Shown: in pieces, positions 44,864-55,024 of the stretch
Position numbering within the stretch: position 1 is the stretch's first letter
Layout of the letters: every line of letters begins with the position of its first letter
Source: Phenylobacterium hankyongense
Lineage (GTDB): Bacteria > Pseudomonadota > Alphaproteobacteria > Caulobacterales > Caulobacteraceae
DNA: 64,000 bases
Assembly: GCF_003254505.1 (NCBI RefSeq)
Contig: NZ_QFYP01000001.1
Coordinates: 3,084,001 to 3,148,000 of the forward strand
Direction: 5' to 3'
Position numbers and translations under genes: made by a program
The notes under the pieces: generated by a model
Database searches by the model: none
What the model was told of the DNA's origin: nothing
The model's input: the letters and a program-made list of their open reading frames with translations, nothing else

Positions 44864-45786
44864 GCGACTACCCGCCCGAAGACTCCGAGATCGAAGCCTC
44901 CCGCGCGCCACTGCTCGAACACCTGGTCGAGCTTCGCCGGCGGCTGGTGGTCTGCGTGATCGCGCTCGGCGTGGCGTTCGCGATCTGCTTCGCCTTCGCC
45001 ACCCAGATCTACACCTTGCTGCTGCACCCCTTCGCGATCGCCGCCCAGCTGCTGGCGATCCGCGAGGCCGAGCACGTGCATCCCACCGGCTTCAACCTCC
45101 TGGGCGTGGTCACCGAGGCGAAGAACATGTTCCTGGCGCTGGTCGGCGCGAAGGAGCTGCCGCCGGTGGCCGGCCAGGTGACCAAGCTGGTGTTCACCGC
45201 GCCGCTGGAATTCTTTTTCACCAAGGTGAAGCTGGCGGGCTTGGGCGCGGTGATGCTGAGCTTCCCGGTGCTCGCCTGGCAGGTCTACGCCTTCGTGGCC
45301 CCCGGCCTCTACAAGCGCGAGCGCCGCGCCTTCCTGCCGTTCCTGCTGGCGGCGCCGATGCTGTTCCTGCTGGGCGCGGCGCTGGTCTACTTCATGATCC
45401 TGCCGTTCGTGCTGTGGTTCTCGCTGTCGCAGCAGATCGTCGGCGCCGGCTCGATCTCGGTGGAGCTGCTGCCCAAGGTCTCCGACTACTTCAGCCTGGT
45501 GACGACGCTCTTGCTGGCCTTCGGCCTCTGCTTCCAGCTGCCGGTGGTCCTGACCCTGCTCGGCATGGCGGGCCTGGTGACCTCGAAGATGCTGATGAAC
45601 GGCTGGCGCTATGCGGTGGTCGGCGTGTTCGTGGTCGCCGCCGTGGTCACCCCGCCTGACCCGATCAGCCAGACCCTGCTCGCCCTGCCGATCATCATCC
45701 TCTACTTCGTCTCGGTGCTCTGCGTGAAGCTGATCGAGATCCGCCGCGGCAAGGCCGAGGCCGGGCGCGACGTGGTGTCGGTCTGA
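44860..45786 (+). CDS. tatC: TatC, twin-arginine translocase subunit
   Basis: A 308-residue inner-membrane protein with six transmembrane helices. It starts [14 protein letters not shown], the conserved cytoplasmic segment that recognises twin-arginine signals, and has the [15 protein letters not shown] and [15 protein letters not shown] signatures. The GTG start overlaps tatB. A region between helices 1 and 2 is longer than in E. coli TatC, as in other alphaproteobacteria. Confidence 0.95.
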   Translation: MSDYPPEDSEIEASRAPLLEHLVELRRRLVVCVIALGVAFAICFAFATQIYTLLLHPFAIAAQLLAIREAEHVHPTGFNLLGVVTEAKNMFLALVGAKELPPVAGQVTKLVFTAPLEFFFTKVKLAGLGAVMLSFPVLAWQVYAFVAPGLYKRERRAFLPFLLAAPMLFLLGAALVYFMILPFVLWFSLSQQIVGAGSISVELLPKVSDYFSLVTTLLLAFGLCFQLPVVLTLLGMAGLVTSKMLMNGWRYAVVGVFVVAAVVTPPDPISQTLLALPIIILYFVSVLCVKLIEIRRGKAEAGRDVVSV

Positions 45787-45853
45787 GCCGACCACGCCTT
45801 GGCGCCTTAGCCGACGCGCTCTAGACAGTCCGCTCACTCCAAGCGGCCGACCC

Positions 45854-47179
45854 ATGCACGACATCCGAGCCATTCGCGAAACCCCCGAGCTTTACCAGAA
45901 GCACTGGGCGGCCAAGGGCTCGTCGGGCGCGGTCGAGCAGATCCTGGCCCTCGACGCCAAGCTGCGGGACATCCAGACCCAGGCCCAGACCACCCAGGCG
46001 CTGAAGAACGAGCTCGCCAAGCTGATCGGCCAGGCCAAGGCGAAGAAGGACGAGGCCGAGGCCCAGCGGCTGCTGGCGCAGCGCGCCGAGATGGCCGAGG
46101 CCTCGGACGAGGCCGAGCGGGCCGTCGCCGACGAGCTGCGAAACCTCCTGGCCTCGCTGCCGAACCTGCCGGCGGCGGACGTACCGCCCGGCGCGGACGA
46201 GAACGACAACGTCGAGGTGCGCCGCTGGGGCGAGCCGTTCGCGATCCAGAACCCGAAGGACCACGCGGACCTGGGCGAGGCGCTGGGCCTGCTGGACTTC
46301 GAGGCCGCCGCGCGGATGAGCGGCGCGCGCTTTGCGGTGCTGAAGGGCCAGCTCGCCCGGCTGGAGCGGGCGCTCGGCCAGTTCATGCTCGACATCCAGA
46401 CCCGCGAGCACGGCTACCTGGAGATCTCCCCGCCGCTGATGGTGCGCAGCGAGGCGATGTTCGGCACCGGCCAGCTGCCGAAGTTTTCCGACGACCAGTT
46501 CGTGGCCTTTCCCGGCCTGGAGACCGCGCGGCCGCTGTCCGCGAGCGATCTGGCCGCCGCCCCGGACATCCGCTGGCTGATCCCGACCGCCGAGGTGTCG
46601 CTGACCAACCTGGTGCGCGAACAGATCACGCCGGGCGAGGAACTGCCGCTGCGCCTGACCGCGCTCACCCCGAGCTTCCGCGCCGAGGCCGGCGCCTCGG
46701 GCCGCGACACCCGCGGGATGATCCGCCAGCACCAGTTCTACAAGGTCGAGCTGGTCTCCATCGTCCCCCCGGAAGAGTCCGAGGCCGAGCACGAGCGGAT
46801 GGTGGGCTGCGCCGAGGCGGTGCTGAAGCGGCTGGAGCTGCCGTTCCGGACCATGCTGCTCTGCGCCGGCGACATGGGCTTCTCGGCGCGCAAGACCTAC
46901 GACCTGGAGGTCTGGCTGCCGTCCGAAGGCCGCTACCGCGAGATCAGCTCCTGCTCCAACTGCGGGGACTTCCAGGCCCGGCGCATGGACGCCCGGACCA
47001 AGGCCGCGGGCGAGAAGGGGACGAGGTTCGTCCACACCCTGAACGGCTCGGGCCTGGCCGTGGGCCGGACGCTGGTGGCGATCATGGAAAACTATCAGGA
47101 CGAGAACGGCCGCATCGCCATTCCGCAGGCGTTGCATCCCTACCTGCCGGGCCTGACCCACATCGGCGGTGACGCTTGA
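45854..47179 (+). CDS. serS: seryl-tRNA synthetase
   Basis: A 441-residue class II aminoacyl-tRNA synthetase. An N-terminal antiparallel coiled coil (about residues 30 to 100) binds the long variable arm of tRNA-Ser. Motif 2 is around [15 protein letters not shown], and motif 3 is [18 protein letters not shown]. The serine-binding [14 protein letters not shown] is present. It overlaps the TTG start of surE. Confidence 0.96.
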   Translation: MHDIRAIRETPELYQKHWAAKGSSGAVEQILALDAKLRDIQTQAQTTQALKNELAKLIGQAKAKKDEAEAQRLLAQRAEMAEASDEAERAVADELRNLLASLPNLPAADVPPGADENDNVEVRRWGEPFAIQNPKDHADLGEALGLLDFEAAARMSGARFAVLKGQLARLERALGQFMLDIQTREHGYLEISPPLMVRSEAMFGTGQLPKFSDDQFVAFPGLETARPLSASDLAAAPDIRWLIPTAEVSLTNLVREQITPGEELPLRLTALTPSFRAEAGASGRDTRGMIRQHQFYKVELVSIVPPEESEAEHERMVGCAEAVLKRLELPFRTMLLCAGDMGFSARKTYDLEVWLPSEGRYREISSCSNCGDFQARRMDARTKAAGEKGTRFVHTLNGSGLAVGRTLVAIMENYQDENGRIAIPQALHPYLPGLTHIGGDA

Positions 47180-47952
47180 GGATCCTGCTCACCAACGACG
47201 ACGGCATCCATGCGCCGGGCCTGACGGCGCTGGAGCGGATCGCCACCGCGCTGTCGGACGACGTCTGGATCTGCGCGCCGGAGTACGAGCAGTCGGGGGC
47301 CAGCCGGGCGCTGACCCTGGCCGACCCGATCCGCGTGCGCCGAGTGGGCGAGCGGCGGTTCTCCACCACCGGCACGCCCACCGACTGCGTGATGCTGGGC
47401 ATCCACGACCTGGTGGAGGGCGCGAAGCCCGACCTGGTGCTCTCCGGCGTCAACCGCGGCGCGAACCTCGCCGAGGACGTCACCATGTCCGGCACGGTGG
47501 CCGGCGCCATCGAGGCGATGGCGCTGGGCGTGCCCGGGATCGCGCTCTCCCAGATGGGTGGCTACGAACACGGCGACACCTATTTCCAGGCCGCCGAGAC
47601 CTTCGCGCCGGGGATCATCAAGCGGCTGGTGGAGGTGGGCTGGCCGAACGACGTGGTGATCAACATCAACTTCCCGAACCTGCCCATCGCCGAGATCGAG
47701 ACGGTGGAGGTCACCCGCCAGGGCTTCCGTGACGTCCATGTCCGCCACGCCGAGAAGCGCACCGACCTGCGCGGCCGCGACTACTACTGGATCGGCTTCC
47801 GCCACGAGCGCTCCAAGCCCGCCGAGGGCACCGACCTGCGCGCGCTCTACGAAGGGCGGATTTCGGTCACCCCGTTGCACATCGACCTGACGCACAATGC
47901 GTCGGTGAATGCTCTTAAAGGGGTGCTGGGCGGCCCCCCGCCGAAGGTTTGA
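47176..47952 (+). CDS. surE: 5'/3'-nucleotidase SurE
   Basis: A 258-residue metal-dependent nucleoside-monophosphate phosphatase. Motifs are [14 protein letters not shown] (metal-binding Asp-Asp), [14 protein letters not shown] and [19 protein letters not shown]. The TTG start at 47176 overlaps the serS stop and yields the standard N-terminus. It is linked with pcm, as in many bacteria, where both counter cellular damage or stress. Confidence 0.95.
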   Translation: MRILLTNDDGIHAPGLTALERIATALSDDVWICAPEYEQSGASRALTLADPIRVRRVGERRFSTTGTPTDCVMLGIHDLVEGAKPDLVLSGVNRGANLAEDVTMSGTVAGAIEAMALGVPGIALSQMGGYEHGDTYFQAAETFAPGIIKRLVEVGWPNDVVININFPNLPIAEIETVEVTRQGFRDVHVRHAEKRTDLRGRDYYWIGFRHERSKPAEGTDLRALYEGRISVTPLHIDLTHNASVNALKGVLGGPPPKV

Positions 47953-47953
47953 A

Positions 47954-48613
47954 ATGGCCAAGCCGGAAGACGACACCGCGGAAACCCGGCTCGCGCGCCT
48001 GATCCTGGCGCTGCGCTCGCAGGGCGTGAGCGACGCCAAGGTGCTGAACGCCATCGAGACCACCCCGCGCGAGGCGTTCACCCCGGACCTGTTCAAGGAG
48101 CGGGCGTTCGAGGATTCGGCCCTGCCGATCGCCTGCGGCCAGACCATCAGCCAGCCGTTCATCGTCGGCCTGATGACCCAGGCGCTGAAGGTGGACAAGC
48201 GCGACCGGGTGCTGGAGATCGGCACCGGCAGCGGCTACCAGACGACGATCCTCTCGAAGCTGGCGCGGCTGGTCTACACGATCGAGCGCTACCGGACGCT
48301 GATGAAGGAGGCCGAGGGCCGCTTCAAGCAGCTCGGCCTGACCAACGTGATCACCCGGTTCGGCGACGGCGGGGAGGGCTGGGCCAAGCAGGCGCCCTTC
48401 GACCGCATCATGGTCACCGCCGCGGCGCCGGGGGAGCCCAAGGCCTTGCTGGAGCAACTCAAGCCCTCGGGGATCCTCGTCGCGCCGATCGGCAAGGGAC
48501 CGGTCCAGAGCCTTCGCCGCTACACCGGCGACGGCAAGGGCGGCTTCACCGTCGAGGAGCTGATCGACGTGCGTTTCGTGCCGTTGCTCGACGGTGTGGC
48601 CAAGGAACTCTGA
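47954..48613 (+). CDS. pcm: protein-L-isoaspartate O-methyltransferase
   Basis: A 219-residue SAM-dependent enzyme that starts repair of isoaspartyl residues. Motif I is VLEIGTGSGYQTTILSKLA, preceded by the family ALPIACGQTISQPFIVGLMTQ, and the post-I motif is VYTIERYR. The ATG at 47954 follows the surE stop by one base; an upstream in-frame start would lie inside surE. Confidence 0.94.
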   Translation: MAKPEDDTAETRLARLILALRSQGVSDAKVLNAIETTPREAFTPDLFKERAFEDSALPIACGQTISQPFIVGLMTQALKVDKRDRVLEIGTGSGYQTTILSKLARLVYTIERYRTLMKEAEGRFKQLGLTNVITRFGDGGEGWAKQAPFDRIMVTAAAPGEPKALLEQLKPSGILVAPIGKGPVQSLRRYTGDGKGGFTVEELIDVRFVPLLDGVAKEL

Positions 48614-48710
48614 GCCTGCGGCGCTTTGCGGGTTGGCTCTCGGGCGGGCCTTCACCCATGATCCCCCGACGCCCCGACTGATTCCCATTGATGCCCTTTC
48701 CGGAGCGGCG

Positions 48711-50612
48711 ATGACCCATTTCCTGCAACGGACGACCCTGATTGCGCTGGCGACCGGCGCGCTCGGCGCCTGTTCGACCGCCAGCCCTGACGATGGCCTG
48801 CGGCCCAACTTCCCGATCCGTACGCCGCAAGCCCAGGCCGCGCCTGCGCCGGCGCCCGCGACCGCGCCGCCGCCCGCGCCCCGTGACGAGCCGATGGTCC
48901 AGACCCGGCCCGCCGCGCCGGTGGAGTCGCGCCCGCTCGCGCCGCTGGCGCAGCCCCGTCCCGCGCCGCCGCCCGCGCCCAGCTTCAAGACCGTCACCAC
49001 CCGCAGCGTCACCGGCAAGGTGGTCGAGGTCGAGGGCAAGGCGGTCAGCTACGAGGTGAAGAAGGGCGACAATCTCGAGAAGATCGCCCGCAAGCTCGAC
49101 ACCACGGTCGAGCAGCTGAAGGACGACAACGGCCTCAAGAAGGGCGTCATCCATCCCGGGCAGACCCTGGAAGGGCCGCGCTCCACGGCCAAGGCCTATG
49201 TGGCGGGCGCCGGCGACACCCTGTTCGCCATCGGCCGCCGGTTCGGCGTCTCCGCCGAGGCCCTGCGCGACGAGAACGACCTGTCGCGCAACGCCTCGAT
49301 CCGCGCGGGCCAGAAGATCCGCCTGCCGGACGGCTACCACGACAAGGGCGCGATCACCTCCACCAGCCGGGTGCAGGTTGCGGGCACGGCGGACAGCGAG
49401 CCGGCCGCCATACCGATGCGCGACGTCGTCGACCCGCCGCGGGCCTCCGGCCGCTCCGCAGCGCCGCAGGCCGCCTCGGCGCCGACCTTCAAGACCGTCA
49501 CCACCCGCAGCGTCACCGGCAAGGTGGTCGAGGTGGAGGGACCGGCGGTCAGCTACGAGGTGAAGAAGGGCGACAATCTCGAGAAGATCGCCCGCAAGCT
49601 CGACACCACGGTCGACGCCCTGAAGGACGACAACAAGCTCAAGAAGAGCGCCATCCAGCCGGGGCAGACGCTGAAGGGCCCGCGGACCACGGCCAAGGCC
49701 TATGTGGCCGGCTCCGGCGACACCCTGGCGGCGATCGGCAAGCGGTTCGGAGTTTCGGTCGAGGACCTCCGCAGCGAGAACGACCTCGGGCGCAACGCCT
49801 CCGTCCGTCCGGGCCAGAAGATCCGGCTGCCGGACGGCTACCGCGACAAGGGCCCGATCACCAGCAGCACCCGCGTGGCCATCGCTGCGCCGGTCGAGAC
49901 GGCCCCCGAGCCACGTCCGACCGAGCCACGCCGCCCCGAGTCACGCCGCCCCGAGCCGCGGCCCTATGTTCCGCTGCCCGTAAACCAGCCCGCGACGCCC
50001 GCGCCGGCCATGCCGGCGCCCTCAACCGCCGCCCCGTCGACGCCCACGCCGCGCCCCTATACGCCGCCGGTCACCAGCGCGCCGCGGCCGTACTCGCCGC
50101 CGACCACGACCACGACCGCACCGCGGCCCTACACGCCGGGCGTGCCGAGCGGGACCCCGGCCGCTGCGCCCACCAGCGCGCCGCCGCCCAGCGACGCCCA
50201 GATCTCGGAGCTCGGCCGCGGCCGGTTCATCTGGCCGCTGCAGGGCCAGATGATTTCCGACTTCGGACCCAAGGGCGCGGGTCAGCGCAACGACGGGATC
50301 AATGTGAGCGCCAAGGCTGGCGACCCGGTGCGGGCGGCTGCGGCCGGCGACGTGGTCTATGCCGGCGACCAGGTGCCGGGCTTCGGCAACCTGGTGCTGA
50401 TCAAGCATCCCGACGGCTGGGTGACCGCCTACGGCCACCTTTCCCACGTCGACGTGAAGATGCAGCAGAAGGTCGCCCAGGGTCAGCAGATCGGCCAGGC
50501 GGGCGCCACCGGCGGCGTCTCCGAGCCGCAGCTGCACTTCGAGGTGCGATTCGCCCCGTCGCCGCTGGAGCGCGCGCGGCCGATCGACCCGAAGCTGGTG
50601 CTGCCGAAGTAG
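48711..50612 (+). CDS. dipM: DipM-like LysM/LytM cell-division lipoprotein
   Basis: A 633-residue envelope protein. The start MTHFLQRTTLIALATGALGACS carries a lipobox, so it is probably a lipoprotein. Four LysM domains follow, arranged as two tandem units with a 504-bp period; each unit has YEVKKGDNLEKIARKLDTTV and then a YVAGxGDTLxAIGxRFGVS module. A Pro/Thr-rich linker leads to the C-terminal LytM/M23 domain. There the first zinc-ligand motif reads RNDGINVSAK (His and Asp replaced by Asn), while GHLS and LHFEV keep their His, so catalysis is unlikely. This matches Caulobacter DipM, a regulator of septal autolysins. The ATG at 48711 is chosen for the lipoprotein signal. Confidence 0.87.
   Translation: MTHFLQRTTLIALATGALGACSTASPDDGLRPNFPIRTPQAQAAPAPAPATAPPPAPRDEPMVQTRPAAPVESRPLAPLAQPRPAPPPAPSFKTVTTRSVTGKVVEVEGKAVSYEVKKGDNLEKIARKLDTTVEQLKDDNGLKKGVIHPGQTLEGPRSTAKAYVAGAGDTLFAIGRRFGVSAEALRDENDLSRNASIRAGQKIRLPDGYHDKGAITSTSRVQVAGTADSEPAAIPMRDVVDPPRASGRSAAPQAASAPTFKTVTTRSVTGKVVEVEGPAVSYEVKKGDNLEKIARKLDTTVDALKDDNKLKKSAIQPGQTLKGPRTTAKAYVAGSGDTLAAIGKRFGVSVEDLRSENDLGRNASVRPGQKIRLPDGYRDKGPITSSTRVAIAAPVETAPEPRPTEPRRPESRRPEPRPYVPLPVNQPATPAPAMPAPSTAAPSTPTPRPYTPPVTSAPRPYSPPTTTTTAPRPYTPGVPSGTPAAAPTSAPPPSDAQISELGRGRFIWPLQGQMISDFGPKGAGQRNDGINVSAKAGDPVRAAAAGDVVYAGDQVPGFGNLVLIKHPDGWVTAYGHLSHVDVKMQQKVAQGQQIGQAGATGGVSEPQLHFEVRFAPSPLERARPIDPKLVLPK
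48984..49640 (+). repeat. tandem 504-bp repeat units within dipM
   Basis: The segment beginning TTCAAGACCGTCACCACCCG recurs in frame 504 bp later (48984 and 49488), with near identity over roughly 150 bases. Similarity then continues at the protein level through the second LysM of each unit. This indicates a recent duplication or ongoing gene conversion. Confidence 0.8.
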
Positions 50613-50616
50613 GAGC

Positions 50617-51456
50617 CTAGAGCGGCAGCGGCTTGCCCAGTTCGCCGGCCAGGTCGCGGATGAACTGCCAGGCCACGCGGCCGGACCGCGAGCCGCGCAG
50701 CTGCGACCACTGCAGGGCGCGACGATCGAGGTCGGGCGCCTGCAGGCCGAACTGCGCCGCATAGCCCCGCACGGCCGCCAGGTAGGTGGGCTGGTCCATC
50801 GGCGGGAAGCCGACCCACAGGCCGAATCGGTCGGAGACGCTGACCTCCTCCTCGGCATCCTCGGCGGTGGCGATCAGGCCACGGTCTTCCGTATGGCCCC
50901 GGGGCATCAGGTGCCGGCGGTTGGAGGTGGCCACGAACAGCACATTGGCCGGCGGCCCGGAGACGCCGCCCTCCAGCGCGGACTTCAACGCCTTGGCCGC
51001 GGCGGCGCCTTCCTCGAAGGACAGGTCGTCGCAGAGCACCACGAACCGCTCGGGCCGGGTGCGCAGCAGGTCGAACAGGTCGGGCAGGGCGGTCACCTGG
51101 TCGCGGTCCACCTCCACCAGCTTCAACTCCGCCGAGGCGCCGGCCGCGGTCATGAAGGCGGCCTTGGCCAGCGAGCTCTTGCCGGTGCCGCGCACGCCCC
51201 AGAGCAGGGCGTGGTTGTAGGGCAGGGCGCGGGCGAACCGCTCCAGGTTCTCCAGGAAGCGCGCCTTCTGCCGATCGACGCCGATCAGGCTGTCCAGCGA
51301 CAGGGGATAGTCCGGCGCGGCATGGAAGGCGCCGGAGCCCGGATCGTGCCGGAACAGCCGGGCGGCGGAGAAATCGGCGACCGCCGGCGGGGGCGGCGCA
51401 AGCCGCTCCAGGGCTTCGGCGATGCGGTCGAGCACGGGTTTCAGGTCGGTGTCCAT
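50617..51456 (-). CDS. DUF815-family AAA+ ATPase
   Basis: A 279-residue ATPase. The Walker A motif is LLWGVRGTGKSSLAKA, Walker B is FVVLCDDLSFEE, and a sensor-like segment is VLFVATSNRRHLMPRG. These match the DUF815 group of AAA+ proteins, whose cellular role is not known. The ATG at 51456 gives the common family start, ending before the divergent yajC promoter. It converges on dipM with a four-base gap. Confidence 0.87.
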   Translation of the reverse strand: MDTDLKPVLDRIAEALERLAPPPPAVADFSAARLFRHDPGSGAFHAAPDYPLSLDSLIGVDRQKARFLENLERFARALPYNHALLWGVRGTGKSSLAKAAFMTAAGASAELKLVEVDRDQVTALPDLFDLLRTRPERFVVLCDDLSFEEGAAAAKALKSALEGGVSGPPANVLFVATSNRRHLMPRGHTEDRGLIATAEDAEEEVSVSDRFGLWVGFPPMDQPTYLAAVRGYAAQFGLQAPDLDRRALQWSQLRGSRSGRVAWQFIRDLAGELGKPLPL

Positions 51457-51576
51457 CGGGGCGACGCTTAGACGTCTCGCGGTTCCATTGCAAAAGGGAG
51501 GCGCAGCGCATAGCTTCCGCCGACTTTGAGCGGGGGCCCGGAAAACGCGGCCCTCGTCACGATTATTGGAGAGGCC

Positions 51577-51927
51577 ATGTTCGCCACCCCCGCCTTCGCC
51601 CAGGCCGCCGGCGCACCCGCCACCGGCGGACCGCAGGACATGCTGATGCAGTTCCTGCCCCTGATCGGCCTCGTCGTGCTGTTCTACTTCCTGATGATCC
51701 GGCCGCAGCAGCGGCGGGCGAAGCAGCACCAGGCCATGCTGGCGGCCCTGAAGCGCGGCGACACCGTCGTCCTGTCGTCCGGCGTACTCGGCAAGATCGT
51801 GCGCGTCGAGGACAAGGAAGTGGGCGTCGAGATCGCGACCGGCGTCACCGTGAAGGTGCGCAAGGGCATGATCGCCGAGGTCACCACCCGTGGCGAACCT
51901 GCGCCCGCCAACGACTCCAAGAGCTAG
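51577..51927 (+). CDS. yajC: YajC, Sec translocon accessory subunit
   Basis: A 116-residue protein with one membrane helix (FLPLIGLVVLFYFLMIRPQQRR) and the YajC signature RPQQRRAKQHQAML, then KRGDTVVLSSGVLGKI. It associates with SecDF. The ATG at 51577 follows GGAGAGG and is preferred over an upstream in-frame start. secD begins 16 bp downstream. Confidence 0.95.
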   Translation: MFATPAFAQAAGAPATGGPQDMLMQFLPLIGLVVLFYFLMIRPQQRRAKQHQAMLAALKRGDTVVLSSGVLGKIVRVEDKEVGVEIATGVTVKVRKGMIAEVTTRGEPAPANDSKS

Positions 51928-51942
51928 GTCCAAGCTCCTCCC

Positions 51943-53547
51943 ATGATGAACCTTTCGCGCTGGAAGGTCGTCCTCGTCGCCTTGGCGGTGGTGTTCGGCG
52001 TGCTCTTCACGCTGCCGAACCTGCTGCCGGCGAAGGTGCGCGACCACCTCCCGCCCTTCATGCCGAAGAAGACGCTGAACCTCGGGCTCGACCTGCAGGG
52101 CGGTTCCTACCTGCTCTATTCGGTGGACACCGCGGCGCTCCGCACCGAACGGCTGAACAACCTCACCGAGGACGTCCGCAAGGCGCTGGTGGACGAGAAG
52201 ATCCAGTTCACCGACCTCGGCCAGGTCGCCGGCGAGCTGTCGGTGCGCATCACCGATCCCGGCCAGGTCTCCCAGGCGCAGAACGTCTTGCGCAACACGA
52301 TCGGCGCGCCGCTGGCCGGCGCCCAGGGCGGCCGCGACGTCAGCGTCTCCTCGGCGCCCGACCAACGCATCCGGGTGGCCTTCGCGGCGCAGGCGCTGGA
52401 AGCCGACGCGGGCCGCGCGGTCGACCAGTCCATCGAGATCATCCGCCGCCGCATCGACCAGATGGGGACGAAGGAGCCGGACATCACCCGCCAGGGCAAG
52501 GACCGGATCGTCATCCAGGCGGCCGGTGAGAGCGACCCCGAGCGGCTGAAGAACGTCGTCGGCCAGACCGCCAAGCTGACCTTCCAGATGGTCGACGAGA
52601 CGGTGCCGCCGCAGGACGCGGCCGCCGGCCGCGTGCCGCCGGGCGACGAGGTGCTGCAGAGCACCGACGGCTATTCGCCGGCCTATGTGGTGAAGAAGCG
52701 CGCCGAAGTGACCGGCGAGATGCTGGTGGACGCCCAGGCCCGCTTCGACCAGCAGACCGGCCGCCCGATCGTCTCCTTCCGCTTCAATGGCCAGGGCGCG
52801 CGCCGCTTCGGCGTGATCACCAGCGAGAACGTCAACAAGCGTTTCGCCATCGTCCTCGACAAGAAGGTCATCTCCGCCCCGACGATCATCAACCCGATCA
52901 CCGGCGGCAACGGCCAGATCACCGGCAACTTCACAGAGCAGAGCGCCAACGACCTGGCGGTGCTGCTGCGGGCCGGCGCCCTGCCGGCGCCGCTGAAGGT
53001 GGAGGAGCAGCGCACGGTGGGCGCCGAGCTGGGCGCCGACGCCGTGCACGCCGGGACCACCTCGGCCCTGGTGGGGCTGGCGGCCACGGTCGTGTTCATG
53101 ATCGCCATCTACGGCTTCCTGTTCGGCGGCATCTCGCTGGTGGCCCTGGTGATCAATGCCCTGATGATCATCGGCATCATGAGCTTCACCCAGGCGACGC
53201 TGACCTTGCCCGGCATCGCCGGCCTGATCCTGACGCTCGCCGTCGCGGTCGACGCCAACGTGTTGATCTATGAGCGGATGCGCGACGAACTCCGCGCCGG
53301 CCGCAGCCTGATCTCCTCGATGGACGCCGGCTTCTCGCGGGCGATGGGCACTATCCTCGACGCCAACATGACCCACATCCTGTCGGCGATGATCATGTTT
53401 CAGTTCGGCTCGGGCGCGGTCCGCGGCTTCGCCTGGACGCTCTCCATCGGCGTGCTGACCACGGTCTTCTCCGCTATCCTTGTCACCCAGGTGCTTCTGG
53501 CCTGGTGGTTCCGCGCCACCCGCCCCAAGACCCTGCCGATCGCCTAG
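51943..53547 (+). CDS. secD: SecD, protein translocase subunit
   Basis: A 534-residue inner-membrane protein with six transmembrane helices and a large periplasmic P1 domain. Motifs are LGLDLQGGSYLLYSVD (D1) and, near the C-terminus, LTLAVAVDANVLIYERMRDEL (D4-type). It uses the proton gradient to pull exported proteins through SecYEG. There are two adjacent ATGs at the start; either could be used. It is followed after 11 bp by secF. Confidence 0.96.
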   Translation: MMNLSRWKVVLVALAVVFGVLFTLPNLLPAKVRDHLPPFMPKKTLNLGLDLQGGSYLLYSVDTAALRTERLNNLTEDVRKALVDEKIQFTDLGQVAGELSVRITDPGQVSQAQNVLRNTIGAPLAGAQGGRDVSVSSAPDQRIRVAFAAQALEADAGRAVDQSIEIIRRRIDQMGTKEPDITRQGKDRIVIQAAGESDPERLKNVVGQTAKLTFQMVDETVPPQDAAAGRVPPGDEVLQSTDGYSPAYVVKKRAEVTGEMLVDAQARFDQQTGRPIVSFRFNGQGARRFGVITSENVNKRFAIVLDKKVISAPTIINPITGGNGQITGNFTEQSANDLAVLLRAGALPAPLKVEEQRTVGAELGADAVHAGTTSALVGLAATVVFMIAIYGFLFGGISLVALVINALMIIGIMSFTQATLTLPGIAGLILTLAVAVDANVLIYERMRDELRAGRSLISSMDAGFSRAMGTILDANMTHILSAMIMFQFGSGAVRGFAWTLSIGVLTTVFSAILVTQVLLAWWFRATRPKTLPIA

Positions 53548-53558
53548 GGAGCCTCACG

Positions 53559-54563
53559 GTGAAATACTGGCCCCTGATCAAGGTTCTGCCCGTCCGGACC
53601 CACTTCCGGTTCGTGCGGCTCGCGCGCCTCGCCGCCGTGATCTCCATCCTCGCGGTGATCGGCTCGCTGGCGCTGACCCTCTTTCCGTTCAAGCCGCCCT
53701 GCGGCGGCCTGGCCTGCGGCATCGACTTCAAGGGCGGCACGGTGATGGAGATCTCCACCGCCCCGAACGCCGTGGACCTCGGCCGCATCCGCGGCGCCCT
53801 GTCGTCGATGAAACTCGGCGACGTGCAGGTTCAAGGCTTCGGCGCTCCGTCGTCCGCCATGCTGCTCTTCCAGACCCCCAGCGGGGCCGACGGCAGCGCC
53901 ACTGTCAAGGCGGTGCAGGCCAAGATCTCCGAGACGGTCGGGACCGTGCGGTTCGTGCGGACCGACCTCGTCGGACCCAAGGTCTCCAGCGAACTGCTCA
54001 CCTCCGGGGTGATGGCGCTGGGCCTCGCGATCCTGCTGATGATGGTCTACATCTGGTTCCGGTTCGAATTGCAGTTCGGGCTCGGGGCCGTGGCGGCCCT
54101 GTTCCACGACGTCTTCCTGACGTTCGGCCTGATCGCGCTCTCCGGCAAACTGGCCGAGGTCACGGGCGGTCTCATCCGACCGATCGAGTTCGACCTGCCG
54201 GCTGTGGCCGCCATTCTCACCATCATCGGCTATTCGATGAACGACACCGTCGTGGTCTTCGACCGCTTCCGCGAGAACCTGCGCAAGTACAAGCGCCTGC
54301 CGCTGAACGAGATCATCGACATGTCGATCAACGAGATGCTGACCCGGACCATCATCACCAGCATGACCGCCGTCCTGGCGCTGGTCGCCCTGGCGGTGTT
54401 CGGCGGGCCCTCGCTCTACGGCCTGTCGGTGATCATGCTGTTCGGCATCGTCATCGGCACCTATTCCTCGATCTACATCGCCGCCCCGGTGATCCTGCTG
54501 TGGGGCGTCAAGCGGGGCGAGGAAGAGGCCGAGCCGCTGAAGCCCGCGCGCGTGCGGCCCTAG
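53559..54563 (+). CDS. secF: SecF, protein translocase subunit
   Basis: A 334-residue partner of SecD with six transmembrane helices. Motifs are CGIDFKGGTVMEI, TIIGYSMNDTVVVFDRFREN and LALVALAVFGG. The GTG start at 53559 follows GGGAG. It forms the second half of the SecDF proton-driven translocation motor. A Mth938-like gene follows after 12 bp. Confidence 0.95.
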   Translation: MKYWPLIKVLPVRTHFRFVRLARLAAVISILAVIGSLALTLFPFKPPCGGLACGIDFKGGTVMEISTAPNAVDLGRIRGALSSMKLGDVQVQGFGAPSSAMLLFQTPSGADGSATVKAVQAKISETVGTVRFVRTDLVGPKVSSELLTSGVMALGLAILLMMVYIWFRFELQFGLGAVAALFHDVFLTFGLIALSGKLAEVTGGLIRPIEFDLPAVAAILTIIGYSMNDTVVVFDRFRENLRKYKRLPLNEIIDMSINEMLTRTIITSMTAVLALVALAVFGGPSLYGLSVIMLFGIVIGTYSSIYIAAPVILLWGVKRGEEEAEPLKPARVRP

Positions 54564-54575
54564 TCCGAGGCGCGC

Positions 54576-54935
54576 ATGGCCCGCAACGCGCCATCCATCG
54601 ACGCCTACGGGGAGGGCGGTTTCCGGCTGGATGGCGCGCGGTGGGAAGGCTCGCTGCTGATCGTGGCCGACGCGGCGCGACCGTGGCCGGTGACCTCGCT
54701 CGCCGAGCTGACGCCCGAGAGCCTGGAGCCAGTCTTCGGCGCCGGTCGCGCGGATGTGGAATTCCTGCTGCTGGGCCTGGGTCCGCGCAACGCCCTGCCG
54801 CCGCGGGCGATCCGCGAGGCGCTGCAGCGCGCCGGCATCGGCCTGGAGTTCATGGACACGCCGGCCGCCGCGCGCATCTACAACGTGCTGACCGCCGAGG
54901 GTCGACGGCTGGCGGCGGCGCTGATCGCCGTCTGA
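54576..54935 (+). CDS. Mth938-like domain-containing protein
   Basis: A 119-residue small soluble protein of the Mth938/NDUFAF3-like (DUF498) family, with the usual pattern IDAYGEGGFRLDG, then LLLGLGPRNALPP and VEFMDT-type ending (here LEFMDTPAAARIYNVL). Human NDUFAF3 helps assemble complex I; the bacterial role is unknown. Linkage to secDF is conserved in many alphaproteobacteria. Confidence 0.88.
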   Translation: MARNAPSIDAYGEGGFRLDGARWEGSLLIVADAARPWPVTSLAELTPESLEPVFGAGRADVEFLLLGLGPRNALPPRAIREALQRAGIGLEFMDTPAAARIYNVLTAEGRRLAAALIAV

Positions 54936-55024
54936 TCCCGCCCTCACGGCCGGGTGTATGCTTTCCGCCTGCGACGAAACGACCTATACCTGAGCCTCAG
55001 GGTAGGGAATCGTGAGGGCTTCTG

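Noticed and set aside
47909-47953. Earlier in-frame start for pcm
   Set aside because: It would place the pcm N-terminus inside surE and add residues not seen in the family. The ATG at 47954 directly follows the surE stop.
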